DNA of 64,000 bases, taken from contig CAVWDE010000030.1 of NCBI GenBank assembly GCA_963753685.1, positions 3,657 through 67,656 of the forward strand. Direction: 5' to 3'. The stretch is from DATAOG01 sp963753685. GTDB taxonomy: Bacteria; Pseudomonadota; Alphaproteobacteria; Geminicoccales; Geminicoccaceae. Shown here in pieces: positions 45,406-54,486 of this stretch. A program made the translations under genes and the position numbers. The notes under the pieces were generated by a model, which was not told where the DNA came from, did no database searches, and was given only the letters and a program-made list of their open reading frames with translations. Position 1 is the stretch's first letter. Every line of letters starts with the position of its first letter.

Positions 45406-45926
45406 GATCGGCCCTGGTTCGAGAAACTCTTGGCGCCGATCAGCCGCTGGCCGATCAGCACCGCGACCGGCAGCTGGCCCTCGAAGGCGATCCGGCCGGC
45501 CGCCTCGACGGTGGCGGCGGCGAGCTCCGCCTGGTCGAGGCGCTCGACGATCACGCCCGCGAGCTCGAGGACCCCGGCCGCAGTCTGGCCCATGGGCAAT
45601 TGCCAGGGGTTGAACTCGCCCCACTCGCCGCGCATGGTCACCAACATCAGCAGCGGCAGGCGGCAGCTCTGGTTCAGCGCCAGCATGTTGACGCAGTTGC
45701 CGACCCCGCTGCTCTGCATCAGCAGCACGCCGCGCTGACCGCCGAGCCAGGCGCCGGCGGCGAGCGCCACGCCCTCCTCCTCGGTGGTCAGCACGACCGC
45801 GCGCATCGACGCATCGGCCTGGCAGAGCTCGATCAGGCGCGTGTGGCCGGCATCCGGGACGTAGCCGACCTGGCGCACACCGAGCTCGCCCAGTGCCTGA
45901 TGGATCGCCTCCGGCCAGCCGCTCAC
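45402..45926 (-). CDS. TPP-dependent decarboxylase, alpha (pyrimidine-binding) subunit
   Basis: About 174 residues of TPP_enzyme_N type: GVRQVGYVPDAGHTRLIELC, then the cofactor-activating glutamate in VVLTTEEEGVALAAGAWLGG, and LLMQSSGVGNCVNMLALNQS. Pairs with the beta subunit encoded next to form the decarboxylase, as in ComDE sulfopyruvate decarboxylase. GTG 45926 has GGAGGA nine nt upstream; a second GTG at 45932 is too close to that site. The substrate is not fixed by the sequence; the neighbouring CoA genes suggest the aldehyde or acid product is further processed as a thioester. Confidence 0.85.
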   Translation of the reverse strand: MSGWPEAIHQALGELGVRQVGYVPDAGHTRLIELCQADASMRAVVLTTEEEGVALAAGAWLGGQRGVLLMQSSGVGNCVNMLALNQSCRLPLLMLVTMRGEWGEFNPWQLPMGQTAAGVLELAGVIVERLDQAELAAATVEAAGRIAFEGQLPVAVLIGQRLIGAKSFSNQGRS

Positions 45927-46119
45927 CGCCACCGTTCCTCCGTTCGCGGGGGTGACGCAGTGTGCCGGGCGGCGGCCGGTTCGACAAGACCGCCGAGCGC
46001 CAAACGGGGGTCCGCGAGCCGGCCCAGAACCTCCGGTGGCGGAACCATCCGGCGCGGGGCCTCGTTCTGGGTCCAGAGATGCGGCCGATCTCGGCCGCGG
46101 CTTTGGAGGAGAGTTCGAG

Positions 46120-47247
46120 ATGAGATTGGCACCTTTGATGGCCGGGGTCGCGCTGGTCGCGCTGATGGCCCAGCCGGGCCTGGCGCAGAACCAGGACACG
46201 ACCAAGCCGCCGCAGGCGATGCCGGCGGCCCAGACCCAGCAGCTGGCCCAGGCCGATATGGACTTCGCCAAGACCGCGGCGGGCGCCGGCATGGCGGAGG
46301 TCAAGCTCGGGAAGCTCGCCAAGCAGCAGGCCAAGAGCGACCAGGTCAAGCAGTTCGGCCAGCGCATGGTCGACGATCACACCAAGGCGAACGACCAGCT
46401 GAAGGCGATCGCCGAGCAGAAGAGCATCGATCTGCCGCAGAGCCCGCCGGACGAGGCGCAAAAGGCCTATGATGACCTGCAGAAGAAGTCGGGGCAGGAG
46501 TTCGACCAGGCCTTCATGGATACGATGGTCAAGGACCACCACAAGGCGATCGACCTGTTCCAAAAGGAGGCGAAGTCGGGCAAGGATGGCGATCTGCAGA
46601 ATTTCGCCAAGCAGACCCTGCCGACCCTGCAGGAGCATCTGGACCTCGCCCAGAAGACCCAGGAGCAGGTCATGGCGAGCGCCGGCGATGCCGGCATGAA
46701 GCAGGACCAGCCGGCGGCTGGCCAGTCGGCGGCGAAGCCGGATACCCAGCAGCCCGAGCAGGCGGCGACTGAGCCGCCCGCGGCGAAGACGCCGGCGACG
46801 GGCGCCGTGACGTCGACCCCGGATCAGCAGCAGGCCGCGAACGAGCCGCCGGCCGCGAAGACGCCGGCCGCGGGCGCCGTGACGCCGGTCCCGGATCAAC
46901 AGCAGGCGGCGAATGAGCCGCCGCCATCGAAAATGCCGGCGGCGACGGTACCGCCGACACCGAGCGGCGACCAGATCCGGGCCAAGGACGTGATCGGCAC
47001 CGGGGTCGTCAACACCAAGGGCGATCAGGTCGGCAAGGTCAAGGACCTGATCATCGACCAGAACAAGGTCGAGTACGCCGTGGTCTCGGTCGGCGGGTTC
47101 CTCGGGATCGGCGACAAGGATGTGGCGATTCCGCTCGACCAGCTGAAGCTCGGCAAGGACAAGACCTACCTGATGTCGGCGGAGACCGAGGACCAGCTGA
47201 AGCAGATGCCGGCCTACGAGGAGGCTCAGGCCGAGCGCAAGGGCTAG
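46120..47247 (+). CDS. Exported DUF4142 and PRC-barrel domain protein with repeat linker
   Basis: A 375-residue secreted protein with signal peptide (MRLAPLMAGVALVALMAQPG). Residues about 45-190 are a DUF4142 ferritin-like helical domain (AKTAAGAGMAEVKLGKLAKQ, FMDTMVKDHHKAIDLFQKEA). Residues about 195-285 are a Pro/Ala/Gln-rich linker with 24-residue repeats. Residues about 290-375 are a PRC-barrel (GTGVVNTKGDQVGKVKDLII, VSVGGFLGIGDKDVAIPLDQ). Such proteins are common in the periplasm of stress-tolerant proteobacteria; function unknown. GGAGGAGAG precedes ATG 46120. Its stop lies 1 bp from the stop of the convergent gene. Confidence 0.88.
   Translation: MRLAPLMAGVALVALMAQPGLAQNQDTTKPPQAMPAAQTQQLAQADMDFAKTAAGAGMAEVKLGKLAKQQAKSDQVKQFGQRMVDDHTKANDQLKAIAEQKSIDLPQSPPDEAQKAYDDLQKKSGQEFDQAFMDTMVKDHHKAIDLFQKEAKSGKDGDLQNFAKQTLPTLQEHLDLAQKTQEQVMASAGDAGMKQDQPAAGQSAAKPDTQQPEQAATEPPAAKTPATGAVTSTPDQQQAANEPPAAKTPAAGAVTPVPDQQQAANEPPPSKMPAATVPPTPSGDQIRAKDVIGTGVVNTKGDQVGKVKDLIIDQNKVEYAVVSVGGFLGIGDKDVAIPLDQLKLGKDKTYLMSAETEDQLKQMPAYEEAQAERKG
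46771..46914 (+). repeat. Two tandem 72-bp coding repeats
   Basis: Units begin at 46771 and 46843, each encoding EPPAAKTPAxGAVTxxPDQQ plus QAAN, and a degenerate third unit starts at 46915. They lie in the linker of the DUF4142-PRC protein. The number of units is likely to vary between strains by slippage. Confidence 0.85.
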
Positions 47248-47248
47248 C

Positions 47249-48193
47249 TCAGACCGGGCCGGACGGCGCCGCGGGGCCGGAGCGGTCAGGCCCCGCGGGC
47301 CGCATCACGGTCGACGAGGCGAGGCTGCGGCGCGCCTCGGTCGCGCTTGCGAGCCGGCCGCCGCGGTTCTCGATCGCGCTGGCAGCGAGCCGCACCCAGT
47401 CCTGATTGCGCCAGACGCTGTGGAACGGCGCATCCTCGAGACCGACCCGGACGTGGCCGCCGCCGGCGATGGCCACCTCGATCAGCGGCCGCACGTCGAC
47501 GGCGAGGCCGGCGATCATCCAAGGCGCTCCCGGCGCCTCATCCCCAAGCAGTCGCAGATAGGCATCGAGCGCGTAGGCGCGCGGCGGGAAGCCCCAGGCG
47601 AAGCCGTCGGAGAACATGAAGCGGTAGATCGGCGTCGGCACGCCCGGGACGGCACGGTGCAGCGCCGCGCCGAGCCGCAGAAAGCCCGGCTCGTAGATCG
47701 CATAGCTGGGGTGGAAGCGGTGCTTCGCGGCGAGCTCGAGGCCGTGGCGGACGTGGCTCTCCGGGTTCAGATAGACGAAGCCCGGTTCGCCGGCCGCGAG
47801 CCGGCCGTAGTGCGCGAAGTTGACCGAGCCGGGGTCGACCACGGCCCATTCCAGAAGGCCGCGCCTGGCCAGCTCCTCGACCGCGCGGAAGCGTGCTGCG
47901 GCCGACATCGGCTCGGGCGCGTCCGGGCTGCCGGCGAGCGGCAGGGTCGGGTAGACGATCACGTCCTGCTGCTCGCGGATGCCCTCGATGATCCGCCGGT
48001 AGGTCTCGGCATCGTCGCGCTGCCGGCCGGTCGCCGGGTCATAGGCGTGGACGTGGACGATCGCTGCGCCCTCCCTGGCGCAGGCGATGCCGTCGGCCAC
48101 GATCTCCTGGACGGTGATCGGGATCTTGGGCTGCAGCGCCCGCCCCCAGGGCCCGTTGAGAGCCACTTCCAGCCAGACCAGCGGGTCAGTCAT
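47249..48193 (-). CDS. BKACE family beta-keto acid cleavage enzyme (DUF849)
   Basis: A 314-residue TIM-barrel enzyme of the 3-keto-5-aminohexanoate cleavage family. It condenses a beta-keto acid with acetyl-CoA to give acetoacetate and a new acyl-CoA. Zinc-ligand histidines are seen in AAIVHVHAYDPATG, with the second pair region in ESHVRHGLELA. The catalytic segment near the end reads GGGHVRVGLEDAPF. The N-terminal VWLEVALNGPWGRALQPKIP is also typical. The last ~30 residues are Pro/Ser-rich and not conserved. Substrate range varies widely in this family. Confidence 0.88.
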   Translation of the reverse strand: MTDPLVWLEVALNGPWGRALQPKIPITVQEIVADGIACAREGAAIVHVHAYDPATGRQRDDAETYRRIIEGIREQQDVIVYPTLPLAGSPDAPEPMSAAARFRAVEELARRGLLEWAVVDPGSVNFAHYGRLAAGEPGFVYLNPESHVRHGLELAAKHRFHPSYAIYEPGFLRLGAALHRAVPGVPTPIYRFMFSDGFAWGFPPRAYALDAYLRLLGDEAPGAPWMIAGLAVDVRPLIEVAIAGGGHVRVGLEDAPFHSVWRNQDWVRLAASAIENRGGRLASATEARRSLASSTVMRPAGPDRSGPAAPSGPV

Positions 48194-48209
48194 CTGCGCA
48201 GGCTCCCAA

Positions 48210-48725
48210 TCAGACGATGTCGAGCGCGACTCGGGCGTCCTTCAGCGGCAACATGAGCGTCAGCGGGTCCACGGGCGACGGCAGGAAGCCAGCGCGCCGG
48301 TAGAATGCTGTCGCCGAGTCGTCCGCGGCATGAACGAGAATCACCCGGATGCCGGCGATCTCGGCGGCCTGGAGCGTGCGCAGGATGGCGTCCCGGAGCA
48401 GGGCCCGGCCGAGGCCTCGCTTTTGGAACCGGCGGTCAACGGCGAGCCGGCCGAGCACCATGACCGGGATCGGCTCGGGCATGTTGCGTCGTACCCGGCC
48501 CGGCGCGGCAACGTGCAGAACGGCGCCGTTCGCCAGGCTGTAGAACCCGGCGACCCGTGCCTCCTGGCAGACGACGTAGGTCCGGGAGGCACCCTCGACC
48601 TCGTTGCCCAAGGCCCGACGGCGAAGCCACTCGTCGAGGCGGAGGTCGCCGCTGTCGAAATCGGCGAGCTCATGTGCCGGGTTGAGCCGCTCGGGTGGTC
48701 CCATCGCTTCCGGTTTTGAGCTCAC
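48210..48725 (-). CDS. tacT: TacT-type GNAT toxin
   Basis: A 171-residue GNAT acetyltransferase of the toxin subfamily, which blocks translation by acetylating aminoacyl-tRNA. Landmarks: HELADFDSGDLRLDEWLRRR, VAGFYSLANGAV, the acetyl-CoA-binding LGRLAVDRRFQKRGLGRALL and the catalytic Tyr in ATAFYRRAGF. GTG 48725 overlaps the antitoxin stop (GTGA), which indicates coupling; ATG 48704 is the alternative start. The toxin follows a DUF1778 antitoxin, the standard TacAT order. Confidence 0.9.
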   Translation of the reverse strand: MSSKPEAMGPPERLNPAHELADFDSGDLRLDEWLRRRALGNEVEGASRTYVVCQEARVAGFYSLANGAVLHVAAPGRVRRNMPEPIPVMVLGRLAVDRRFQKRGLGRALLRDAILRTLQAAEIAGIRVILVHAADDSATAFYRRAGFLPSPVDPLTLMLPLKDARVALDIV

Positions 48726-49012
48726 CGCTCCCAGGGTGGCGTCTCCGCCAGCAGCGCACGCAGCTTCGCGGTCGGCTGCGGCGGCGCATCGAGCGCCCGC
48801 TCGAAGGCTTCGTACTGGGCAGCGTCGAGATGGAAGACGCGCCGGTCGAGCAGCGCTTCCTCGGCCGCCCGGGTCGCACTCTCGAGGATGAACTCGGTGC
48901 GGGTCTTGCCGGTCGCCTTCGCGGCGCGATCGATCAGCTCACGCCTTTGCGTCGGGACGCGCAGGCTGATGGTCGGGGACCCGGAGTCTTCCCGAGACAC
49001 GGCGGCGGCCAT
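48722..49012 (-). CDS. tacA: TacA-type DUF1778 antitoxin
   Basis: A 96-residue ribbon-helix-helix antitoxin. The DNA-binding segment reads TISLRVPTQRRELIDRAAKA with TGKTRTEFILESATRAAEEA, the DUF1778 core. The C-terminal half (RRVFHLDAAQYEAFERALDA) is the toxin-neutralising region, where the F-x-L-x-x-x-x-Y/W pattern is conserved. ATG 49012 is chosen because the frame upstream of it overlaps the promoter and operator. It would repress its own promoter together with TacT. Confidence 0.9.
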   Translation of the reverse strand: MAAAVSREDSGSPTISLRVPTQRRELIDRAAKATGKTRTEFILESATRAAEEALLDRRVFHLDAAQYEAFERALDAPPQPTAKLRALLAETPPWER

Positions 49013-49032
49013 CCTCTGTACTCCACGCGTGG

Positions 49033-49078
49033 GATCTCGTACGACAATGTATATACGAGATCGTATGTGCGTTGTCAA
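49033..49078 (-). promoter_or_regulatory. tacAT promoter and operator
   Basis: On the minus strand a near-consensus sigma-70 promoter is readable: -35 TTGACA (49073-49078), 17-nt spacer, -10 TATATA (49050-49055). A perfect inverted repeat GATCTCGTA (49033-49041) / TACGAGATC (49054-49062), 12 nt apart, overlaps the -10 and the expected start point. Binding of the antitoxin complex there would occlude RNA polymerase. Confidence 0.8.
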
Positions 49079-49112
49079 TACCGATCGTCACGGCCTGTCG
49101 AGTAGCTGCCGC

Positions 49113-50412
49113 TCAGACCCGCAGTGGCGCCGGCACGAAAGTGTCGAGGTCCGTGCGTTCCTCGAGTGTGCCCAGATCGTCGCTCCAGGGCTCGCCCAGC
49201 CAGAGCGCCCGCTGCCGGGACCCCGGGTGCGCGAGCCAGCGGTTCGGGCCCCAGGTGTTGCTGGCCTGGACCTCCGCGAGGCCGGGGGGTGCTGTGACGT
49301 CGAGCTCCAGGCCGATGGTGTTGCCCAGGAGGATGAAGGTGTTGCCCGTGATCCGGTTGCCCATGCCGTTGAACGGGCCGGTGTAGTAGCCCCACTGCTG
49401 GGGCGGCGTGCTGTTGAAGTCGCGGGTATGATGCGCGACCGAGAGCGCGCAGCCGCGCTCGGCGACGATCGTGCAGCCCTCGACCACGCAGTCGTGCGAG
49501 TTCTGCAGCATCAGGTCGGCCGACCAGACGCCCGGCTCGCGCCAGCCGCTGGTGTTGTTGAAGCCGATCAGGCAGTTGCGGAACTGGCCCTTGGCGCTGG
49601 CCTCGTAGGCGATGCCCTCGTTGCTGTTGTGGTGGATCACGCAGTTCTCGACCACCGCCGCGAGGCAATCCCAGTCGAACCAGACCGCGCGGCCCTGGTT
49701 GTGGTGGATGTGGCACTCCAGCAGCCGGGCGCCGCGCATCACCGGCATCGGCCCGGGCATGTGGCCGCCGACGTTCTTGTAGCCGCCGCTCTCCCAGTGC
49801 GATCCGTAGTCGCGGGTGTTGTTGCGGGCGATCTCGGCGCCCTCGACGATCGCGCCGGCGGCGCGGCCGCCGATGCCGATGTGACCGTTGTCGACGTAGC
49901 GGCCGCGCAGGATGTGCATGCCCGGGCTCATCGACACGCCGCGGCCGCCGATCCGCTGCACCGTGCAGTCGACCAGCTGCCAGTCGTGGCCGTTGGAAGC
50001 CTCGATCGCCGCGACCTGCTTTGCCCGCCGCTGCGGCGTCCGGCGGGTCCATGGTGTCGTAGTTCTGGACCGTGAGCCCGATCAGCTGGACGTCGGTGGC
50101 CTCGCCCCGGCGGAAGGCGAGCAGACGCTGGCCGTCGCCGTCGAGCACCACGCCCTCGGCCGCCGCCTCGAAGGTCTGACCGTGCTTCGGCAACACGCTC
50201 CAGCCGTGGTAGGTGCCGGGCGCCAGGATGAGGCGCACGCCGGTCGCTGTCGCCGCGACCGCCGCATTGTAGTCGCCGCCAGGGTCGAGCCTGAGCTCGG
50301 GGCGAGGCGTCTGCCCGCCGGCTTTGAGCCTGGCCGCCGGCAGCGCCATGGTTGCTGCCGTGGCGAGGAGGAAGCTTCGTCTGATCACAGCCCCCGCCCT
50401 CCACCGGATCAT
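49113..50412 (-). CDS. Exported right-handed beta-helix protein, interrupted by a one-base insertion
   Basis: About 432 residues. The signal region has a twin arginine (VIRRSFLLATAATMALPAA). The mature part has repeated short strands with Asn/His-rich turns (ARLLECHIHHNQGRAVWFDW, VVENCVIHHNSNEGIAYEAS, FRNCLIGFNNTSGW), the Beta_helix/PbH1 pattern of polysaccharide lyases and epimerases. Near 50029-50037 one extra base shifts the frame: YDTMDPPDAAAAGK, then QVAAIEASNGHDWQLVDCTV continues in the next frame. Carbohydrate binding or cleavage in the periplasm is likely. Divergent from the Gfo/Idh gene. Confidence 0.82.
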
Positions 50413-50533
50413 GGCCGCCGCCTCCGCCGGCGTACGGCGATGCTCGCTTGGCCGGTTGCGTTCGCCCTCGCCGAAGCTACTCTTGGGCGGCGCCTGATGC
50501 CAATGGCGCGGGCAGGGGCGGGGAGGCTTTTCG

Positions 50534-51572
50534 ATGGCAGACGGCAGGCTCAAGGCCGCGGTGATCGGCTGCGGCTTCTTCGCCCGCAACCATCTGCACG
50601 CCTGGCGCGACCTCAGGGCGGCAGGCGTCGACCTCGTGGCGGTCTGCGATCTCGATGCCGGCAAGGCGGCCGAGGCCGCCCGCGCGTTCGGCGTGCCGCG
50701 ACACTACACGGACGCCAGGGCGATGCTCGAGGCGGAGGCGCTCGACTTCGTCGACGTGGTGACCACCATGCCGAGCCACCGCCCGCTGGTCGAGCTGGCC
50801 GCGGCGCACCGCGCGGCGGTGATCGTGCAGAAGCCGTTCGCGCCCACGATCGCCGACTGCCGGGCGATGGTCGAGGCCTGCGCGGCCGCCGGCGTGCCGC
50901 TCATGGTGCACGAGAACTTCCGCTTCCAGACCCCGATCCTCGCGGTCCGCGAGGTGCTGGAGCGGGGCACCATCGGCCGGCCGTTCTTCGCCCGCATCTC
51001 CTGGCGGACCGGCTACGACATCTACGCCGGCCAGCCCTATCTGGCCAAGGAAGAGCGCTTCATCATCCTGGATCTGGTGATCCATCTCTTGGACGTGGCG
51101 CGCTGCCTGTTCGGCGAGGCCACGCGCCTCACCTGCCGGACCGCGAGCATCCGCCCGGGCATCCGCGGCGAGGACTGCGCGACCTTGCTGCTGGAGCACG
51201 GGAGCGGCCTCACCTGCATCGTCGATGCCACCTACCAGGCGCCCCAGGACCCCGACCCGTTTCCCGAAACCTCGATCGAGATCGACGGTGCTGCCGGCAC
51301 GCTCCGGCTGCAGCCGGGCTACGCGCTGACCGTCACGACCAGGGGCGCGCAGCGAGCGGCGCGCGGTCGCGCCAGCACTTCTCCCCTGGGCGAGCCGGCC
51401 GTGGCACGGCGTCCAGGAAAGCGTCTTGACCACCCAGCGCCATTGGGTCGATTGTCTGCGGAATCGAACCCTGCCCCAGACCTCGGGCGCCGACAATCTC
51501 AAGACCTTCGCCCTCTGTGAGGCGGCCTATACGTCGGCCGCGAGCGGCGAACCGGTCACGCCCTGCGTCTGA
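50534..51572 (+). CDS. Gfo/Idh/MocA family oxidoreductase, interrupted by a one-base insertion
   Basis: About 345 residues. The N-terminal Rossmann motif is AAVIGCGFFARNHLHAW. The catalytic-lysine motif is VIVQKPFAPTIADC, where the usual EKP glutamate is replaced by Gln. The active-site region reads FIILDLVIHLLDVARCLFGE. Near 51345-51366 one extra base shifts the frame; the proper C-terminus LLPWASRPWHGVQESVLTTQ then runs to the TGA at 51570-51572 (without the correction the frame stops at 51520). Sugar or sugar-acid substrate is likely given the neighbouring beta-helix and RraA-like genes. Confidence 0.85.
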
Positions 51573-51608
51573 GAGCCGACCAGCATCGCATCAGGGAGCC
51601 GAGTTGTG

Positions 51609-52316
51609 ATGACCACGGAGCCGCTGTCCGAAGCCGAAATCGGGGCGCTGCGCGCCTTCGACACGCCGACCATCTGCAACGCGCTCGAGATCGTCGTGCC
51701 CGAGCGCCGGGCGCTCGGCTTCACGACCGAGACCCTGATCTGCCCGTTCCCGCAGCATCAGCCGATGGTCGGCTACGCCCGCACCTCGCTCTATCGGGCG
51801 ATGGAGCCGGTCCGCCAGCACAAGGAGCAGGCGCGCCAGGCGCGGCTCGACTACTACCGCTATGTCGCGAGCGGCCCGGGGCCCGCCATCGCGATCGTCC
51901 AGGACGTCGATTCCCGGCTCGGCTTCGGCTGCTTCTGGGGCGAGGTCAACACCGCGATCCACAAAGGCCTCGGCTGCCTCGGCCTGATCACCAACGGCGG
52001 CGTCCGCGACCTCGACGCGATCGCGCCCGGCTTCCAGGTGCTGTGCGGCAAGGTGACGCCGTCCCACGCCCACGGCCACACCGTGGGCTTCGGCTGCGAG
52101 GTCGACGTGTTCGGCATGATCGTGCGCTCGGGCGATCTGGTGCACGCCGACCGCCATGGCGCGGTCGTGATCCCGCACGAGGTCGCGCGCGAGGTGGCGG
52201 CCGCGGCCGAGCTCTGCGGCCGGCGCGAGGCGCCGATCCTCGAGGCCGCGCGCGGTGCCGGGTTCTCGATCGAGGCGCTCGAGCGCGCGATGGGCGAGGC
52301 CGACGAGATTCATTGA
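51609..52316 (+). CDS. RraA-like protein (HMG/CHA aldolase family)
   Basis: A 235-residue member of the RraA/dimethylmenaquinone-methyltransferase-like family. Landmarks: LRAFDTPTICNALEIV, AIVQDVDS, GLGCLGLITNGGVRDLDAIA with the R-D substrate and metal residues, and GDLVHADRHGAVVIPHEVA. Catalytic members cleave 4-hydroxy-4-methyl-2-oxoglutarate or decarboxylate oxaloacetate; true RraA inhibits RNase E. The G-G-x-R-D motif favours the aldolase activity. ATG 51609 follows GGGAGCC; GTG 51606 is also possible. Length exceeds E. coli RraA by ~70 residues, as in plant-acid aldolase-like forms. Confidence 0.85.
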   Translation: MTTEPLSEAEIGALRAFDTPTICNALEIVVPERRALGFTTETLICPFPQHQPMVGYARTSLYRAMEPVRQHKEQARQARLDYYRYVASGPGPAIAIVQDVDSRLGFGCFWGEVNTAIHKGLGCLGLITNGGVRDLDAIAPGFQVLCGKVTPSHAHGHTVGFGCEVDVFGMIVRSGDLVHADRHGAVVIPHEVAREVAAAAELCGRREAPILEAARGAGFSIEALERAMGEADEIH

Positions 52317-52364
52317 GCGACGGAGCGCCAACGAGGATTTGGGCCGCGTGCAAGCGGGGAAGGC

Positions 52365-53362
52365 TCACGCCTTAAGCTCGCGCTTGAGTCGTTCAGGAAG
52401 CGCCAGTCGGTGCCGTCGGCGAGGATCTTGTTGGGGGTCGACTTGATCATGCCGACATCGTGGAGCCGCAGCGCGTAGAACCGCATCGAGTCCTCCGGGT
52501 CGTACTCGCGCCACACCCCGTAAGGGACCTCGGTCAGCGTCTGCAGCGCGTAGTCGTAACGCCCCGTGAAACCTGCATCGACCAGCTGGTGCGCGGCCTG
52601 CTCCGGCTCGGCGGCACAGAAGTCGGCAGTCTTGAGGATGGCCCGTAGGTAACGCTTGGTGGCGACCGGATGAGCGCGAACGAACTCCCTGTTGCCGTAA
52701 GCCGTGCAGCAGAAGTAGTGCGACCACGGCTGGTCCGTGGTCATGTTGAGGATCACCTGGCCGACTTTGCGGGCGCGCAGCTCCTGCGGCTCCGGGGGGA
52801 ACCCGAGAAAGGCATCGACCCTGCCGGCGGCGAACATCTCCAGGAAGTCGCCGGAGAGGCTGGTGATCCAGTCGATGTCCTTGTGCGGGTCGAGCCCGAC
52901 CTGCGCCGCTATGACTGCGAGGAGCAGGTGCCCGCTCGAACCCAGCGTCTGAGGGATGCCGACCTTCTTGCCCTTCAGGTCGGCGACGGCCCGGATGGGC
53001 TCATGCGCGAACAGCTCGTAGCATCCGACATGCACCCCCGCCAACGCGGTGATCGGTTGGCCGGCATCCACGTTCGAAACGATCCATGCGGCGGTCTCCA
53101 GATCGAAGTCGATTTCGCCGCGCGCGACAGCGTCGACAGGTGTGTCCGGGATGTAACTGATGTCGGTGAAGCCTTCCGCGCGTAGAAGGGCGTCGGCGAT
53201 GTAGCCCGGCGCGACGCAGATACCGGGGAGACGGGCTAAGCGGAGCGTGGTCGTCTCCGGCGGCCCCTCGTCGGCGAGCGATCTCCGCGCGCCAAGGCAA
53301 CCCGCGGCGCCGGCCGCTGACAGGCTGGCCAGGAAATGGCGGCGAGACTGCACGATCTGCAT
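52365..53362 (-). CDS. ABC-type nitrate/sulfonate/taurine-like substrate-binding protein, 3' end shifted by one base
   Basis: About 332 residues with a twin-arginine signal (QSRRHFLASLSAAGAAGCLG). The mature part is NMT1/SsuA-like: LPGICVAPGYIADALLRAEG, GEIDFDLETAAWIVSNVDAG, VADLKGKKVGIPQTLGSSGH and YGVWREYDPEDSMRFYALRL. It probably binds a small anion such as a sulfonate, nitrate or pyrimidine. No permease or ATPase gene is adjacent, so it is an orphan here. Near 52386-52391 one base appears missing; correction gives WRFLNxLKRELKA with a stop at 52365 rather than the run-on frame to 52310. Confidence 0.82.
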
Positions 53363-53558
53363 GAAGGGCCTCCTGAATGTCCGGATCCTCGATGGGCGGT
53401 CTCAGCATGCGCCGTTCCAATGCCACAGGCAATCATGTTGCGCTCAGCCCGGCGCCGCCCCGTCGTGCTCGCCCGTGCCCGTCGCGCCGGTCCATTGACG
53501 GGCGGGCCAGCCTGGATCACCGTCGAGTCCCGCTGACTACTTCAGGTGAGGAATATCG

Positions 53559-54401
53559 ATGATGAAAATTCTGATCGGCCTCGCCGCAGGCCTGCTGCTC
53601 ACAACCGCTGCTGGCGCCGAGGAGATCTGGCAGACGGTGCCGCTGCCGCCCGCCATGCCCACGCCGCGCGAGAGCGGCATGGCGCCTGTCGACGACATCC
53701 AGATGTATTATGCGATCTACGGCGAGGGTGACCCGGTGCTCCTGATCCATGGCGGCATCGGCAACACCGAAGAGTTTGGTTTCCTGGTCCCGGCCCTCGC
53801 CGAAAACCACGAGGTGATCGTCGCCGACGGGCGTGGCCGCGGCCGCAGCACGAGCTCCGATAAGCCTTTCAGCTACGCCCTGATGGCCGACGACGAGCTG
53901 GCCCTGCTCGACCATCTGGGGATCGACAAGGTGGCACTGGTCGGCTGGAGCGACGGCGCCATCGTCGGGCTCGACATCGCGATCCGCCATCCCGAGCGGC
54001 TGACCCGGCTGTTCGCCTACGGCGCCAACTATACGCCCGAAGGCGTCATGGCGAGCGCCGACGACACCCCGACCTTCAAGGCCGGCTTCGCGCGCTGTGC
54101 CGCGAACTACGCCCGCCTGTCCCCCACGCCCGACGGGTTCGATGCCCTGGTCGCGCGCATGTCCGAGATGTGGGCGACCCAGCCAAACTACACCAAGGAT
54201 CAGCTGCGCGCGATCAGGGTGCCGACGGTGATCTTCGATGGCGACCACGACGAGGTGGTCGAGCCCGCACAGCGCGCGGAGATGGCGGAGCTGATTCCCG
54301 GAGCGAAGCTCGTCCTCATGAAGGATACGAGCCATTTCGCCATGTGGCAGAAGCCTGACGAGTTCAATGCGACCGTGCTGGAGTTCCTCGCCGGCAAGTA
54401 G
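53559..54401 (+). CDS. Exported alpha/beta hydrolase
   Basis: A 280-residue hydrolase with signal peptide (MKILIGLAAGLLLTTAAGAE). The fold landmarks are DPVLLIHGGIGNTEEF (oxyanion-hole HGG), the nucleophile elbow GWSDG (S131), the acid in FDGDHDEVVEP and the base in KDTSHFAMW. The complete triad predicts an active periplasmic esterase or lactonase; the substrate is unknown. GTGAGGA precedes ATG 53559. It converges on the sorbosone-type dehydrogenase gene. Confidence 0.9.
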   Translation: MMKILIGLAAGLLLTTAAGAEEIWQTVPLPPAMPTPRESGMAPVDDIQMYYAIYGEGDPVLLIHGGIGNTEEFGFLVPALAENHEVIVADGRGRGRSTSSDKPFSYALMADDELALLDHLGIDKVALVGWSDGAIVGLDIAIRHPERLTRLFAYGANYTPEGVMASADDTPTFKAGFARCAANYARLSPTPDGFDALVARMSEMWATQPNYTKDQLRAIRVPTVIFDGDHDEVVEPAQRAEMAELIPGAKLVLMKDTSHFAMWQKPDEFNATVLEFLAGK

Positions 54402-54486
54402 CCGCCACCTCCATCGACCTGGTGTGGCGGCGCGTAGGCAGTACCCCCGTCGAAGCGGCTCAGTTGAGCGATGCGTTTTGGCCCCC

